Shown here in pieces: positions 28,686 through 37,539 of a stretch of DNA of 42,504 bases (positions within the stretch are counted from its first letter, which is position 1; each line of letters begins with the position of its first letter). Made by a program: the position numbers and the translations under genes. The stretch is from Burkholderiales bacterium. Lineage in GTDB: Bacteria > Pseudomonadota > Gammaproteobacteria > Burkholderiales > JABEVD01. The notes below the pieces were generated by a model, which had not been told where the DNA came from, searched no databases, and worked only from the letters and a program-made list of their open reading frames with translations. The stretch lies in NCBI GenBank assembly GCA_019753155.1, contig JAIELG010000002.1:1-42504 (forward strand), read 5' to 3'.

Positions 28686-29697
28686 CCGGGGAAGACGCGG
28701 GCATCGCAATCCCGCCGATATGGGCGCGTATCTTCGCTTCGATCTCGTGCGCGACTTCGGGGTTGGCTTTCAGGAATTCCCTGGAATTGTCCTTCCCCTG
28801 CCCGATCTTTTCGCCCTTGTAGCTGTACCACGCGCCGGATTTCTCGATCAGCTTCTGCTGCACGCCGAGTTCGATGATCTCCCCTTCGCGGGAAATGCCC
28901 TCGCCGTACAGGATGTCGAATTCCGCCTGTTTGAAAGGAGGGGATACCTTGTTCTTCACGACCTTCACGCGGGTTTCATTGCCGATCACTTCCTCGCCCT
29001 TCTTGATCGCCCCGGTGCGCCTGATATCGAGCCTCACGGAAGCGTAAAACTTGAGGGCATTGCCGCCCGTGGTCGTTTCCGGATTGCCGAACATGACCCC
29101 GATCTTCATCCTGATCTGGTTGATGAAGATGACCAGGGTGTTGGTGCGCTTGATATTGGCCGTGAGCTTCCTGAGCGCCTGTGACATCAGCCTCGCCTGC
29201 AGGCCCATGTGGGAGTCGCCCATTTCGCCCTCGATTTCGGCTTTGGGCGTGAGCGCGGCGACCGAGTCGATCACGACCACATCGATCGAACCCGAACGCA
29301 CCAGCATGTCCGCGATTTCGAGCGCCTGCTCGCCCGTGTCGGGCTGAGAGATGAGGATATTGGGAACATCCACGCCGAGCTTCTGCGCATACTGGGGATC
29401 GAGCGCGTGTTCGGCATCGATGAAGGCCGCCGTGCCCCCGAGCTTCTGCATCTCCGCGATCACCTGCAGGGCCAAAGTAGTCTTGCCCGAGGATTCCGGG
29501 CCGAATATTTCCACCACGCGCCCGCGCGGCAACCCGCCCACGCCGAGGGCGATGTCGAGCCCGAGAGAGCCCGTGGAAACCACCTCGATGTCCTGGGCGA
29601 CTTCGTTGTCCCCGAGGCGCATGATCGAGCCTTTTCCGAACTGTTTTTCGATTTGCGAAAGCGCTGCCGCGAGCGCCTTGCTCTTGTTTTCATCCAT
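28672..29697 (-). CDS. recA: RecA recombinase
   Basis: 341 residues. Walker [10 protein letters not shown] (66-74), Walker [11 protein letters not shown], loop L1 [20 protein letters not shown], loop L2 [21 protein letters not shown] and the C-terminal [22 protein letters not shown]. It forms the filament for homologous recombination and drives LexA self-cleavage. Ribosome site AGGGG lies before the ATG, and a -10-like CATAAT stands at 29725-29730. No CTGT-N8-ACAG LexA box is visible in the 110 bp upstream on the minus strand, so control may use another operator or a different LexA type. Confidence 0.97.
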   Translation of the reverse strand: MDENKSKALAAALSQIEKQFGKGSIMRLGDNEVAQDIEVVSTGSLGLDIALGVGGLPRGRVVEIFGPESSGKTTLALQVIAEMQKLGGTAAFIDAEHALDPQYAQKLGVDVPNILISQPDTGEQALEIADMLVRSGSIDVVVIDSVAALTPKAEIEGEMGDSHMGLQARLMSQALRKLTANIKRTNTLVIFINQIRMKIGVMFGNPETTTGGNALKFYASVRLDIRRTGAIKKGEEVIGNETRVKVVKNKVSPPFKQAEFDILYGEGISREGEIIELGVQQKLIEKSGAWYSYKGEKIGQGKDNSREFLKANPEVAHEIEAKIRAHIGGIAMPASSPDEPA

Positions 29698-29802
29698 TTT
29701 GAGTTACCCCTGATTTGATGCTGAATTATGGCATGGCTTGCCGGAATGAGCCAGTTCGGAAATCGGACGCGACAGCCTCACGCTATCCGCTCCCGAGTAT
29801 CG

Positions 29803-29828
29803 AAAAAAAAGCCCGCTGGGGAGCGGGC
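29803..29828 (-). terminator. intrinsic terminator upstream of recA
   Basis: On the minus strand GCCCGCT-CCCC-AGCGGGC (29811-29828) is followed by eight T. It stops minus-strand transcription coming from the toxin-antitoxin pair at 30007-30656 before it reaches recA. This is the clearest terminator in the window and marks the border between recA and the accessory zone. Confidence 0.85.
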
Positions 29829-29841
29829 GGAAAAGGAGGGT

Positions 29842-29992
29842 ATGCGGTTAAGCACGGTGAGACTATACCTCACCAAGATTAAGGAAAGCTTTCACGCCCA
29901 GAAAGGCGGCCGACACGCGCCCGCTGGGTGTCGCCTGTCCCTGCGGCAGCGGCAGCGGCAAGAAATACAAGACATGCAGCATGCCGAAGTGA
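29842..29992 (+). pseudogene. decayed small SEC-C motif protein
   Basis: From ATG 29842 (AAGGAGGG upstream, very close) one frame gives MRLSTVRLYLTKIKESFHA and continues to about 29925. The frame one base later then gives GVACPCGSGSGKKYKTCSMPK and stops at 29992. The second part is a SEC-C zinc motif (C-x-C-x-n-C), with GSGS instead of GSG and the last CC reduced to CS. Joining them with a one-base shift makes a typical short SEC-C protein, as found at the C-terminus of SecA and in many small proteins. The frameshift and lost cysteine suggest a remnant. Alternatively it is chance sequence. Confidence 0.4.
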
Positions 29993-30006
29993 TCCGGAGT
30001 TCGGAC

Positions 30007-30426
30007 TCAGAATCCAAAATTTTCCAGCAACACAATTGAACCCAGATGAGCCGCCTTGCCGTAATAACGCTCGTCAGCCGTAACCAGTGTTGCGCCCGAT
30101 TCGATTGCCACGGCATGATAGAGCGTGTCGAACAGGTGGTGTTCGAGGTTCACTGAAAGTTCGATGGCTCGCCGGTAGGCAGCGGATGACGCCATAATCC
30201 TGCCATTCGCGAAGATCCGCTCGACTTCGTCGAAGCAGGCATCGGCACGATCCGACATTATACGGGACAGGACTGCCGCCACCTCGGTAAGCGCATGAGG
30301 CGGTTCGACGAGCTTTGCCCCATTCAGAATCGAGTCCAGCAAAAGCAGCGCCTGTTCGCTATCCAGCTCATCCGGGCTTGCGATATGCCACTTGATGACG
30401 ACGCTTGCATCGAGCGTCAGGATCAA
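30007..30426 (-). CDS. PIN-domain toxin (VapC-like)
   Basis: 139 residues, a PIN nuclease fold: MILTLDASVVIKWH with D6, E48 in HALTEVAAVL, D100 in HHLFDTLYHAVA and D118 in LVTADERYY, the four acidic metal ligands. VapC toxins cleave tRNA or rRNA when the antitoxin is degraded. The start overlaps the antitoxin stop by 4 bp (ATGA), the usual coupling. It is followed by the terminator before recA. All catalytic residues are present, so it should be active. Confidence 0.9.
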   Translation of the reverse strand: MILTLDASVVIKWHIASPDELDSEQALLLLDSILNGAKLVEPPHALTEVAAVLSRIMSDRADACFDEVERIFANGRIMASSAAYRRAIELSVNLEHHLFDTLYHAVAIESGATLVTADERYYGKAAHLGSIVLLENFGF

Positions 30427-30656
30427 GAACGCCCCGCCTCGCGCGCCTCGCGGATTGCCTCGTCAGCAATGGCGGGACGCTCGCTCCATCGCGATATGAT
30501 TCGCCTGACCGCATCATCGCTCTCCTGCCTGCGCCTGGCTTCGTCGACGGCTTCCCGAAGCAGTTTCGCGACGATGGCGCTCTTGTTGTCATTTGCGAAG
30601 GTCTTGTTGAAAGCATCCTTGATGTCGGCCGGGATGCTGAAATTCATGGTTGCCAT
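30423..30656 (-). CDS. VapB-like antitoxin
   Basis: 77 residues. MATMNFSIPADIKDAFNKTF is a ribbon-helix-helix-like N-terminus (beta strand MNFSIP, then helices), followed by VAKLLREAVDEARRRQ and a charged tail that would wrap the toxin. ATG 30656 has GGAGG 4 nt upstream; the longer open frame is rejected. Promoter and palindrome lie directly upstream, so it probably represses its own operon. It overlaps vapC by 4 bp. Confidence 0.8.
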   Translation of the reverse strand: MATMNFSIPADIKDAFNKTFANDNKSAIVAKLLREAVDEARRRQESDDAVRRIISRWSERPAIADEAIREAREAGRS

Positions 30657-30665
30657 CGCGCCTCC

Positions 30666-30713
30666 ATTATTGAATATTTCAACAATTATAGGCGGCGCTG
30701 AACAGACCTTCAA
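30666..30713 (-). promoter_or_regulatory. toxin-antitoxin promoter and operator palindrome
   Basis: On the minus strand TTGAAG (30708-30713), a 17-bp spacer and TATAAT (30685-30690) make a strong promoter for the VapBC pair. A 21-bp near-palindrome at 30666-30686 (ATTGTTGAA-ATA-TTCAATAAT, one mismatch pair) overlaps the -10 and transcription start; it is the likely antitoxin operator. Confidence 0.7.
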
Positions 30714-30825
30714 GATGGGCTCGAATCTGCGCACATTGCGCGGAAATAAATTCCCACTGGTCCGGAATTTGAACCACCGGGCGGCGTAACATGCTTCGGG
30801 TGCAGAGCCTTCCGAAGGAGCCATC

Positions 30826-31211
30826 ATGTCGCGCCTATCGTTTCTGCAATCCCTGTCCGTTTTCGCGGGTGCCGTCATGCTGCCAGCCGTATCCCGCGCC
30901 GCGTCAAGCTGCGAAATCTTACAGGTATCACCCGCCTCGGGATTCCAATATCATCATGGGAAATGCTCTGGTCGCAATTGGCCGCCGGACCATCCCTCGC
31001 CCTGGTACGCGAAGCGGTAAATCCATACGATGCGTGCGCCGTGCGCGTCGACTGGCGGGGCTTCAAGCTTGGCCACATACCGAGAGCGGACAATGCCGCC
31101 GCCTCGCAGCTTCCGGACCGCGGCGAGAAGCTGGAAGCGAGCATTTACGAACTGAAGGCGTGCTTCAACCCTTGGGATCGGATCAAGATGGAGGTGAGAT
31201 GGAGGGGGTGA
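30826..31211 (+). pseudogene. HIRAN-domain protein, frameshifted
   Basis: ATG 30826 (AAGGAG 7 nt upstream) begins a signal-peptide-like MSRLSFLQSLSVFAGAVMLP and ASSCEILQVSPASGFQYHHG, then leaves frame. One base off, MLWSQLAAGPSLALVREAVN begins at 30963 and continues NPYDACAVRVDWRGFKLGHIPRADN to a stop at 31209-31211. The two halves together match small exported bacterial HIRAN proteins (GFQYH...LVRE-x-NPYD-x-AV-V...LG-IPR). HIRAN binds 3' single-strand DNA ends in HLTF/Rad5. The break is in GGGAAA near 30957-30962, a homopolymer that is prone to indels. The last 13 bases overlap cas3 and contain its start, so decay of HIRAN could still deliver ribosomes to cas3. Confidence 0.7.
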
Positions 31212-33694
31212 GTAAGAAAGATGTTCGGATTGCGCACTATCGTGAAAGTGATGGTGCATATCAATCTGTTGAGCAGCATCTGATCGGTGTCGCAAAGAAA
31301 TCTAGCATGAACGCCCAAAAACTGAATCTTGGGAATCATGGCGAGTTAATTGGCATCCTTCATGACTTGGGCAAATACAGTGATGCATTCCAGTCCTACA
31401 TCAAATCAGCCGTCGGAGTGCTCAACCAGGATGAAGATGAAGAGTTCGTAGATGCTACGGGGTTGAAGGGCAAGATTGACCACTCTACTGCTGGCGCTCA
31501 AATGATTTGGCAGGCACTCTCACAAAAAGGACCATTTGGGCAAATTGCCGGACAAATACTTTCGCTTTGCATTGCCTCGCATCACTCAGGCCTAATAGAT
31601 TGTTTGTCGTCTGACATAGACAGCCTTGGCAAAAATGTATACAGCAAGCGAATGGGGAAACCTGATGAATATACCCACTTGCGAGAGGCCATCGCCAAAG
31701 CGGATACATCTATCCTTAGCCGCGCAAAAGATCTGATTGAAGAGCCAGATCTGCTCAAATCAATGCAGAAGGCTTTTGCAAAGATTGTGCTTGCCGCGCC
31801 GGTAAAAGATGACAAAAGCATTGTCGCTCAACAGCAAATAGGTTTGCTGGTTCGTTTCTTGTTCAGTTGCCTGATCGATGCCGACCGCGTTGACTCCGCA
31901 GATTTTGAAAGCCCCAAAGCAGCAAAGCTCAGGACGAACGGTCAATATGTTGAATGGGATATTCTCTGCGAACGCCTAGAAACTCACCTTGCCGCACTAA
32001 AGCCAAGCAAGCCAATTGACGATCTTCGGCGTGACATCTCAAGGCATTGCCTGAACGCAGCGCCCCGAAACAAAGGGATATATACGCTCACCGTCCCAAC
32101 CGGTGGCGGCAAGACACTCGCCAGCTTGCGGTTTGCACTTCATCACGCGAAAATACACGAGATGGATCGGGTGATTTATGTCATCCCGTTTACATCCATC
32201 ATTGACCAGAATGCGGACGTAGTTCGAGGCATCTTAGAACCAAATGGAACAAGGCCGGGCAGCATAGTGCTCGAACACCATTCCAATTTGACGCCGGAAC
32301 AACAAAGCTGGCGTGGGAAAATCCTGTCCGAGAACTGGGATGCCCCGATGATCTACACCACGAGCGTGCAGCTTCTGGAAACGCTCTTTGGAGCGGGAAC
32401 CCGAGGTGCTCGCCGGATGCATCAATTAGCCAATGCCGTCCTGATTTTTGACGAAATACAGACGCTGCCCATCAACTGCGTTCACCTATTCAATAACGCC
32501 ATCAATTTCCTGGCCGAGCAATGCGGAAGCACAGTAGTCCTGTGCACTGCCACCCAACCACTCCTCGATCGAGTTGATGCCATGCAAGGGGCCATCAGGA
32601 TTCCTCCTGACAATGAACTGATGCCAAATGTCGAAGGATTGTTCAGGGAATTAAAACGGGTCGAGGTGTTGAATCGCCACAAACCTGGGGGCTGGACTCA
32701 AGACGAGGTTGCTCATCTGGCTGTAGAGGAGGCGCGCCGCGCGGGTAGCTGCCTGGCAATCGTCAACACCAAGAGTGCTGCACAAGCCTTGTATCGCATA
32801 AGCAAGGAAATGACCGACATTCCGGCTTATCACCTAAGCACCAATATGTGCCCGTCACATCGCAAAACAATTTTGCACGAGGTTCGAGAGCGATTAGAGA
32901 AAGAATTACCCACACTCTGTTTCAGTACGCAGCTAATCGAAGCCGGAGTGGATGTGGATTTTGGCGCTGTCATCCGCTATACGGCGGGGCTGGATTCAAT
33001 CGCCCAGGCGGCTGGTCGATGCAACCGCAATGGCCGTCCTGAAATGGGGAATGTCCATATCATCAACCCAAAGGATGAAAACTTGGAAATGCTACCAGAC
33101 ATCCGTATCGGACGGGACAAGTCAGAGCGCGTGCTGGACGAATATGAAGATGCCCCTGATGAATTCGGACACGACCGGATCGGCCTTGAAGCAATGAAGC
33201 TTTATTACACTTACTATTTTTTTGATCGACAGCGTGATATGGATTACCCTATTTCAGCCAAAACCATAGGCCATGACGACACGCTGCTCAATCTGCTATC
33301 AACCAATACGCAAGCCATATCTGAGCATGGCAAGCAAACCGGCCAGGCTCCCAATATCTACCTGCGCCAATCTTTCATGTCCGCCGCCAAGGCGTTTAAA
33401 GCCATTGATGCACCGACACGCGGCGTTATTGTCCAGTTCGGAAAAGAAGGACAAGCAATCGTTGCAGAGCTTTGCGCGGCGTACATGCCGGATAAAGAGA
33501 TCGATATGCTACGCCGTGCGCAGCAATTTACTGTCAATGTATTCCCGAACATCTTGGAACGCTTAACAAAAGCAGGAGCCGTTCGGGAAGTACAAGAAGG
33601 AACCGGCATCCTGTATCTTGATTACCGTTACTACAGCGACGAATTTGGTCTTAGCGAAACACCCGTTAGAAACATGGAGGCTCTGAATGCTTGA
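31199..33694 (+). CDS. cas3: CRISPR-associated nuclease-helicase Cas3, type I-C
   Basis: 831 residues. It is recruited by Cascade and unwinds and cuts target DNA. N-terminal HD nuclease: GILHDLGKYSDAF (H55-D56) and CIASHHSGLID. SF2 helicase: Walker A VPTGGGKTLASLRF (about 300), motif II IFDEIQTLP (about 417), LCTATQPLLD, FSTQLIEAGVDVDFGAVIR and motif VI AQAAGRCNRNG (about 603). All catalytic motifs are intact. The open frame extends back to 30791, but ATG 31199 behind GGAGGTGAG is the likely start; GTG 31208 is an alternative. It overlaps the HIRAN remnant and cas5c, and heads the cas operon. Its base composition is AT-richer than the left side of the window, suggesting transfer. Confidence 0.96.
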   Translation: MEGVSKKDVRIAHYRESDGAYQSVEQHLIGVAKKSSMNAQKLNLGNHGELIGILHDLGKYSDAFQSYIKSAVGVLNQDEDEEFVDATGLKGKIDHSTAGAQMIWQALSQKGPFGQIAGQILSLCIASHHSGLIDCLSSDIDSLGKNVYSKRMGKPDEYTHLREAIAKADTSILSRAKDLIEEPDLLKSMQKAFAKIVLAAPVKDDKSIVAQQQIGLLVRFLFSCLIDADRVDSADFESPKAAKLRTNGQYVEWDILCERLETHLAALKPSKPIDDLRRDISRHCLNAAPRNKGIYTLTVPTGGGKTLASLRFALHHAKIHEMDRVIYVIPFTSIIDQNADVVRGILEPNGTRPGSIVLEHHSNLTPEQQSWRGKILSENWDAPMIYTTSVQLLETLFGAGTRGARRMHQLANAVLIFDEIQTLPINCVHLFNNAINFLAEQCGSTVVLCTATQPLLDRVDAMQGAIRIPPDNELMPNVEGLFRELKRVEVLNRHKPGGWTQDEVAHLAVEEARRAGSCLAIVNTKSAAQALYRISKEMTDIPAYHLSTNMCPSHRKTILHEVRERLEKELPTLCFSTQLIEAGVDVDFGAVIRYTAGLDSIAQAAGRCNRNGRPEMGNVHIINPKDENLEMLPDIRIGRDKSERVLDEYEDAPDEFGHDRIGLEAMKLYYTYYFFDRQRDMDYPISAKTIGHDDTLLNLLSTNTQAISEHGKQTGQAPNIYLRQSFMSAAKAFKAIDAPTRGVIVQFGKEGQAIVAELCAAYMPDKEIDMLRRAQQFTVNVFPNILERLTKAGAVREVQEGTGILYLDYRYYSDEFGLSETPVRNMEALNA

Positions 33695-34403
33695 ACGCAA
33701 CAGCATCGAATTCAAGGTATGGGGGAAACACGCACTATTCACCGATCCGCTTACCCGTATCGGCGGCGAAAAATGCTCATACCACGTCCCCACCTATGAG
33801 GCGCTTAAAGGCATAGCCAAGTCGATTTATTGGAAGCCCACATTCATCTGGTTCATTGATGAAGTGCGCGTGATGAAGCGCATTCGCACGCAAACAAAAG
33901 GCACAAAGCCTCTGGATTTTGGTGGAGGAAACACTTTGGCAATTTATACATTCCTGGCCGATGTGGAATATCAGGTGCGCGCTCACTTTGAATGGAACGA
34001 ACATCGCCCCGAATTGGCCGATGACAGAAATGAGAGCAAGCATCACATCATCGCCAAGCGCATGCTGGAACGTGGCGGGCGGCAGGATATTTTCCTGGGC
34101 ACGCGAGACAGCCAAGGTTATGTGGAGCCGTGCAAGTTCGGTTCAGGCGACAGCCCATACGATGGCGAAGGCGAACTGGCCTTTGGCTTGATGTTTCACG
34201 GCTTCGACTATCCCGACGAAATCGGCGAAGACAGGCTCTATGCCCGCTTCACCCGCCCAACGATGATTGACGGAAAAATCCGGTTTGAACGCCCGCAGGA
34301 TTGCACCGTCCGGAAATTCGTCCGCGATATGGGCAAAAAGACATTTTCAAAAGACCGCAATTTGCTCGACGTAGAAACTGAATTTGCGCGGCTGGAGGTT
34401 TGA
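33687..34403 (+). CDS. cas5c: Cas5c (Cas5d) pre-crRNA endonuclease and Cascade subunit
   Basis: 238 residues. In type I-C systems, which lack Cas6, Cas5 cuts the repeat hairpin and holds the crRNA 5' handle. RAMP fold start IEFKVWGKHALFTDP and the GGEKCSYHVPTYEALKG segment (catalytic tyrosine candidate). ESKHHIIAKRML (K118, H119/H120) matches the Y-K-H catalytic set of Bacillus Cas5d. The glycine loop region GYVEPCKFGSGDSPYDGEGEL follows. ATG 33687 overlaps the cas3 stop by 8 bp. The substrate would be the 37-nt repeat whose stem is seen in the array. Confidence 0.95.
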   Translation: MLERNSIEFKVWGKHALFTDPLTRIGGEKCSYHVPTYEALKGIAKSIYWKPTFIWFIDEVRVMKRIRTQTKGTKPLDFGGGNTLAIYTFLADVEYQVRAHFEWNEHRPELADDRNESKHHIIAKRMLERGGRQDIFLGTRDSQGYVEPCKFGSGDSPYDGEGELAFGLMFHGFDYPDEIGEDRLYARFTRPTMIDGKIRFERPQDCTVRKFVRDMGKKTFSKDRNLLDVETEFARLEV

Positions 34404-34404
34404 T

Positions 34405-36348
34405 ATGAGCTGGATTCAAAAACTTTACGAAACATACGAGCAGTGTAAAGGGCATGAGCCTCCCGGCTCATCACGCCTGATGCCGATCAGTCATACGCCA
34501 CAGCAAGCACACATCGAAATTACGTTGGACGACACTGGTAACTTCAAAGGCGCAAAAATTGTTCAGAAAGCGGAAACCATTGTTCCCGCAACTGAAAAAT
34601 CTTCCGGAAGAACAGGTTCAAAACCACCACCCCATCCTCTCTGCGACAAAGTTCAATACTGCGCGCAAGACTATCCGCAATATGGAGGAAAAAAACCGTC
34701 GTTTTTCAATGAGTATGAGGATCTACTTTCTTCATGGTGTAATTCCGAACACGGCCACCCCAAGGCTCGGGCGATACTTGCTTACATTCAAAAACACAGC
34801 GTAGTGGCCGACCTTGTCACGGAAAAAATTCTCCATCTCGGAGCAGATGGAAAATTGCTGACTCAATGGAATGGCGAGTCGGACACGCCTGACATTTTTC
34901 GTTTGCTTACTGCAAAAGATGGAGAACGAGATCAAGGAGATGCGTTTATTCGCTGGCACGTCAGGGAAGGCAACAATCCATGCACGGCAGCTTGGGAGGA
35001 TATCTCCCTACAAGATGCCTGGGGCTCATATGATGCTGACATGAAAGAATTGAAAGGTGCGTGCATGGTTACCGGGGATGCGGATGCCTCGCTTACAACC
35101 AGCCATCCCAAGCGAATTCGCCATGCTGGCGACGGTGCCAAGATTATTAGCGCCAATGATAGTTCTGGCTACACATTCCGGGGGCGATTCACGGACGAGA
35201 CCGGACAACAAGCCTGCGGTGTTAGCTATGCAGTAACCCAAAAAGCACATAACGCCTTGCGATGGTTGATCGGTCGACAGTCTTATCGCAGCGGTGATTT
35301 TGTTGTCGTCGCATGGTCCGTTGCAGGCAAACCGCTGCCCGACCCATTCAAGGATTCGCTTTCACTGATTCTCGACAGCGAAGAGCCACTTCCAGAAACC
35401 ACACCCACCGAGCAACTGGATTTAGGAGATGTCGGACAAGCTTTTGCTCTCAGGCTACGCAAGGCAATTGCAGGCTACGGCGCAAAACTGACGCCCTCCG
35501 AGGACATCGTCGTTATGGCGCTGGACTCTGCGACACCGGGGCGCATGGCGATCACTTTTTATCGCGAACTTAAAGGCTCGGATTTCCTCGCCCGAGTACA
35601 GCGCTGGCATGAGCAATACGCATGGCATCAAAACTTTGGCAAAGACTCAAGATTCGTCGGCGCCCCAGCTCCGAAAGACATCGCCGAAGCAGCCTATGGT
35701 CGCCGACTTGATGACAATCTGCGCAAAGCCACGGTAGAGCGCCTGCTGCCCTGCATTGTTGACGGGCAGACATTACCGCGCGATCTGCTTGAATCAGTCG
35801 TGCGCAGAGTCTGCAACCGGGTCGCCTTCGTGAAAGATAAAAGTGGAAGACAGTGGGAATGGGAAAAATATCTGGGTATCGCGTGTGCCCTGTTCAGAGG
35901 TTCTTACAAGGAAAGGGAATATCAAATGGCATTGGAAACAGAACGAACATCCCGTGATTATCTGTATGGGCGATTGCTATCCATCGCAGAACATATCGAG
36001 GAACGCGCCCTATATGTTGCAGATGAGAAACGCGACACAACCGCTGCAAGACTCATGCAGCGCTTTGCCGATAGGCCTAACAGCACATGGCGAAACATTG
36101 AACTCGCTCTTACGCCATACAAAACGCGTTTGCGAGCCAAGCGTCCCGCTTTCCTGCACGAAATGAAGACGCTGCTTGATGAAGTCATCGCAAAATTTGA
36201 AGGTGACGACTTCCTGAGCGATCGGAAACTTTCCGGCGAGTTTTTATTGGGCTATCACTGCCAGCGCCAGGCGTTGAATCCTCCCAAATCCGCTAAACCG
36301 GGCGGTTCGTCTTCCGAAGACGCCGCCGCCAATACTGAAGATCAATAA
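34405..36348 (+). CDS. cas8c: Cas8c (Csd1), large subunit of type I-C Cascade
   Basis: 647 residues. MSWIQKLYETYEQC opens the Csd1 family, followed by PPHPLCDKVQYCAQDYP, LGADGKLLTQWNGE, CMVTGDADASLTTSHPKRIRHAGDGAKIISANDSS-region motifs (H/G-rich), YAVTQKAHNALRWLIGRQSY and C-terminal LLGYHCQRQALNP. Cas8c recognises the PAM and, from an internal start, usually also yields the small Cas11c subunit; I cannot identify that start with confidence. GGAGG stands 7 nt before ATG 34405; it begins just after the cas5c stop. The sequence is intact. Confidence 0.95.
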   Translation: MSWIQKLYETYEQCKGHEPPGSSRLMPISHTPQQAHIEITLDDTGNFKGAKIVQKAETIVPATEKSSGRTGSKPPPHPLCDKVQYCAQDYPQYGGKKPSFFNEYEDLLSSWCNSEHGHPKARAILAYIQKHSVVADLVTEKILHLGADGKLLTQWNGESDTPDIFRLLTAKDGERDQGDAFIRWHVREGNNPCTAAWEDISLQDAWGSYDADMKELKGACMVTGDADASLTTSHPKRIRHAGDGAKIISANDSSGYTFRGRFTDETGQQACGVSYAVTQKAHNALRWLIGRQSYRSGDFVVVAWSVAGKPLPDPFKDSLSLILDSEEPLPETTPTEQLDLGDVGQAFALRLRKAIAGYGAKLTPSEDIVVMALDSATPGRMAITFYRELKGSDFLARVQRWHEQYAWHQNFGKDSRFVGAPAPKDIAEAAYGRRLDDNLRKATVERLLPCIVDGQTLPRDLLESVVRRVCNRVAFVKDKSGRQWEWEKYLGIACALFRGSYKEREYQMALETERTSRDYLYGRLLSIAEHIEERALYVADEKRDTTAARLMQRFADRPNSTWRNIELALTPYKTRLRAKRPAFLHEMKTLLDEVIAKFEGDDFLSDRKLSGEFLLGYHCQRQALNPPKSAKPGGSSSEDAAANTEDQ

Positions 36349-36366
36349 ATCCAAGGAGACCGTAAC

Positions 36367-37269
36367 ATGAGCACATTGCAAAACAAGATCGATTTCGCCG
36401 TAATTCTTCGAGTCAAGAATGCCAACCCGAACGGCGACCCGCTTAACAGCAATCGTCCGCGCACCAACTATGAGAACTTCGGCGAAATCACCGACGTTTG
36501 CATCAAGCGAAAAATTCGTGACCGGCTGGCCGAACGGTTTGTAACTCTTGGTGGCAAAGAAGGAAAGCCAGAAGCAAAAGGCCAGTCCGTATTTGTCCAA
36601 TCGGATGATCGTAAAGTTGACGATGCCACCAGCCTGCGCGACCGGGCTGAAAAATTCTTCAAGTCGATAGGCAAAACATTGGGAGCCGACGATACGGTCA
36701 ACCTTGCTTGCGCGGAATGGATTGATGTGCGCGCTTTCGGCCAGCTATTCGCGCTATCCAAAAAGAAGAGCAAGAAAGCCGAAGGCGGCGAGGAGGAAGG
36801 CGATACCGGGATCTCCATAGGCATCCGTGGGCCGGTAACCATCCAGTCTGCATTCAGCCTGACGCCTATCGACATCAGCAGTACGCAAATCACAAAAAGC
36901 GTGAACGGTGAAGATACGAAAGATGGCAAGAGAAGCTCCGATACGATGGGCATGAAACATCGCGTAGATCATGGAATTTATGTTTTTTATGGGAGTATGA
37001 ATCCGCAGCTCGCAGAAAAGACAAAGTTCAGTGATGAGGACGCTCTTGTCATCAAGGGAATTCTGCCAAAGCTGTTCGAGAACGACGAATCCAGCGCCCG
37101 TCCTGCAGGCAGTATGGAAGTGCTCAAGGTTTTCTGGTGGAAACACAACTGTAAATCGGGGCAACACTCTTCGGCCAAGGTTCATAACTCGCTGGCGGTT
37201 AGATCGGATGGCACCTTCGAACCCTCGAAGCTGGAAGGACTTGAACCGGAGCAAATTGATGGCTTTTGA
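36367..37269 (+). CDS. cas7c: Cas7c (Csd2), Cascade backbone subunit
   Basis: 300 residues. The Csd2 signature is complete: FAVILRVKNANPNGDPLNSNRPRT, ITDVCIKRKIRDRL, WIDVRAFGQLFAL, a lysine-rich then acidic loop (KKKSKKAEGGEEEGD), ISIGIRGPVTIQSAFSLTPI, DTMGMKHRVDHGIYVFYGSM and VLKVFWWKHNCKSGQHSSAKVH. Several copies coat the crRNA spacer. AAGGAGACCGTAAC precedes the ATG. A 63-bp gap, the longest in the cas operon, follows before hicB. Confidence 0.95.
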   Translation: MSTLQNKIDFAVILRVKNANPNGDPLNSNRPRTNYENFGEITDVCIKRKIRDRLAERFVTLGGKEGKPEAKGQSVFVQSDDRKVDDATSLRDRAEKFFKSIGKTLGADDTVNLACAEWIDVRAFGQLFALSKKKSKKAEGGEEEGDTGISIGIRGPVTIQSAFSLTPIDISSTQITKSVNGEDTKDGKRSSDTMGMKHRVDHGIYVFYGSMNPQLAEKTKFSDEDALVIKGILPKLFENDESSARPAGSMEVLKVFWWKHNCKSGQHSSAKVHNSLAVRSDGTFEPSKLEGLEPEQIDGF

Positions 37270-37332
37270 CGCAGCCAATTTTCTGTTAGGTGTATCATTG
37301 ATGCGTGTGGTGAACTAGATAAAGGAGAGCTT

Positions 37333-37539
37333 ATGAACGAAATTCTTTTTCTCGTGGAGCAGGCTCACGAAGGCGGATACATTGCCCGTGCGCTGGGCGA
37401 GTCGATTTTCACCGAAGCAGACACCTTGCCTGAATTGCGCCTGATGGTTCAGGAGGCGGTGCATTGCCATTTCGACGAACAGGACATGCCCAAAATCATC
37501 CGCCTGCACATCGTGCAGGAAGAGGTCATGGCCGCATGA
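37333..37539 (+). CDS. hicB: HicB-like antitoxin inside the cas operon
   Basis: 68 residues with the partial RNase H-like HicB fold: MNEILFLVEQAHEGGYIARALGESIFTEADTLPELRLMVQEAV. It lacks the C-terminal HTH or ribbon-helix-helix DNA-binding domain found in longer HicB proteins, so it may not autoregulate. Strong ribosome site AAAGGAGAG precedes the ATG. Its stop overlaps the hicA start (ATGA). It neutralises HicA by direct contact (family knowledge). Placement between cas7c and cas4 is unusual. Confidence 0.85.
   Translation: MNEILFLVEQAHEGGYIARALGESIFTEADTLPELRLMVQEAVHCHFDEQDMPKIIRLHIVQEEVMAA

Noticed and set aside
30791-31198. cas3 extended upstream to 30791
   Set aside because: The added residues are low-complexity and overlap the HIRAN frames; the strong ribosome site and homology start at ATG 31199.
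36730-36820. Lysine-rich then acidic loop in cas7c as an insertion
   Set aside because: Variable charged loops are usual at this place in Csd2 proteins.
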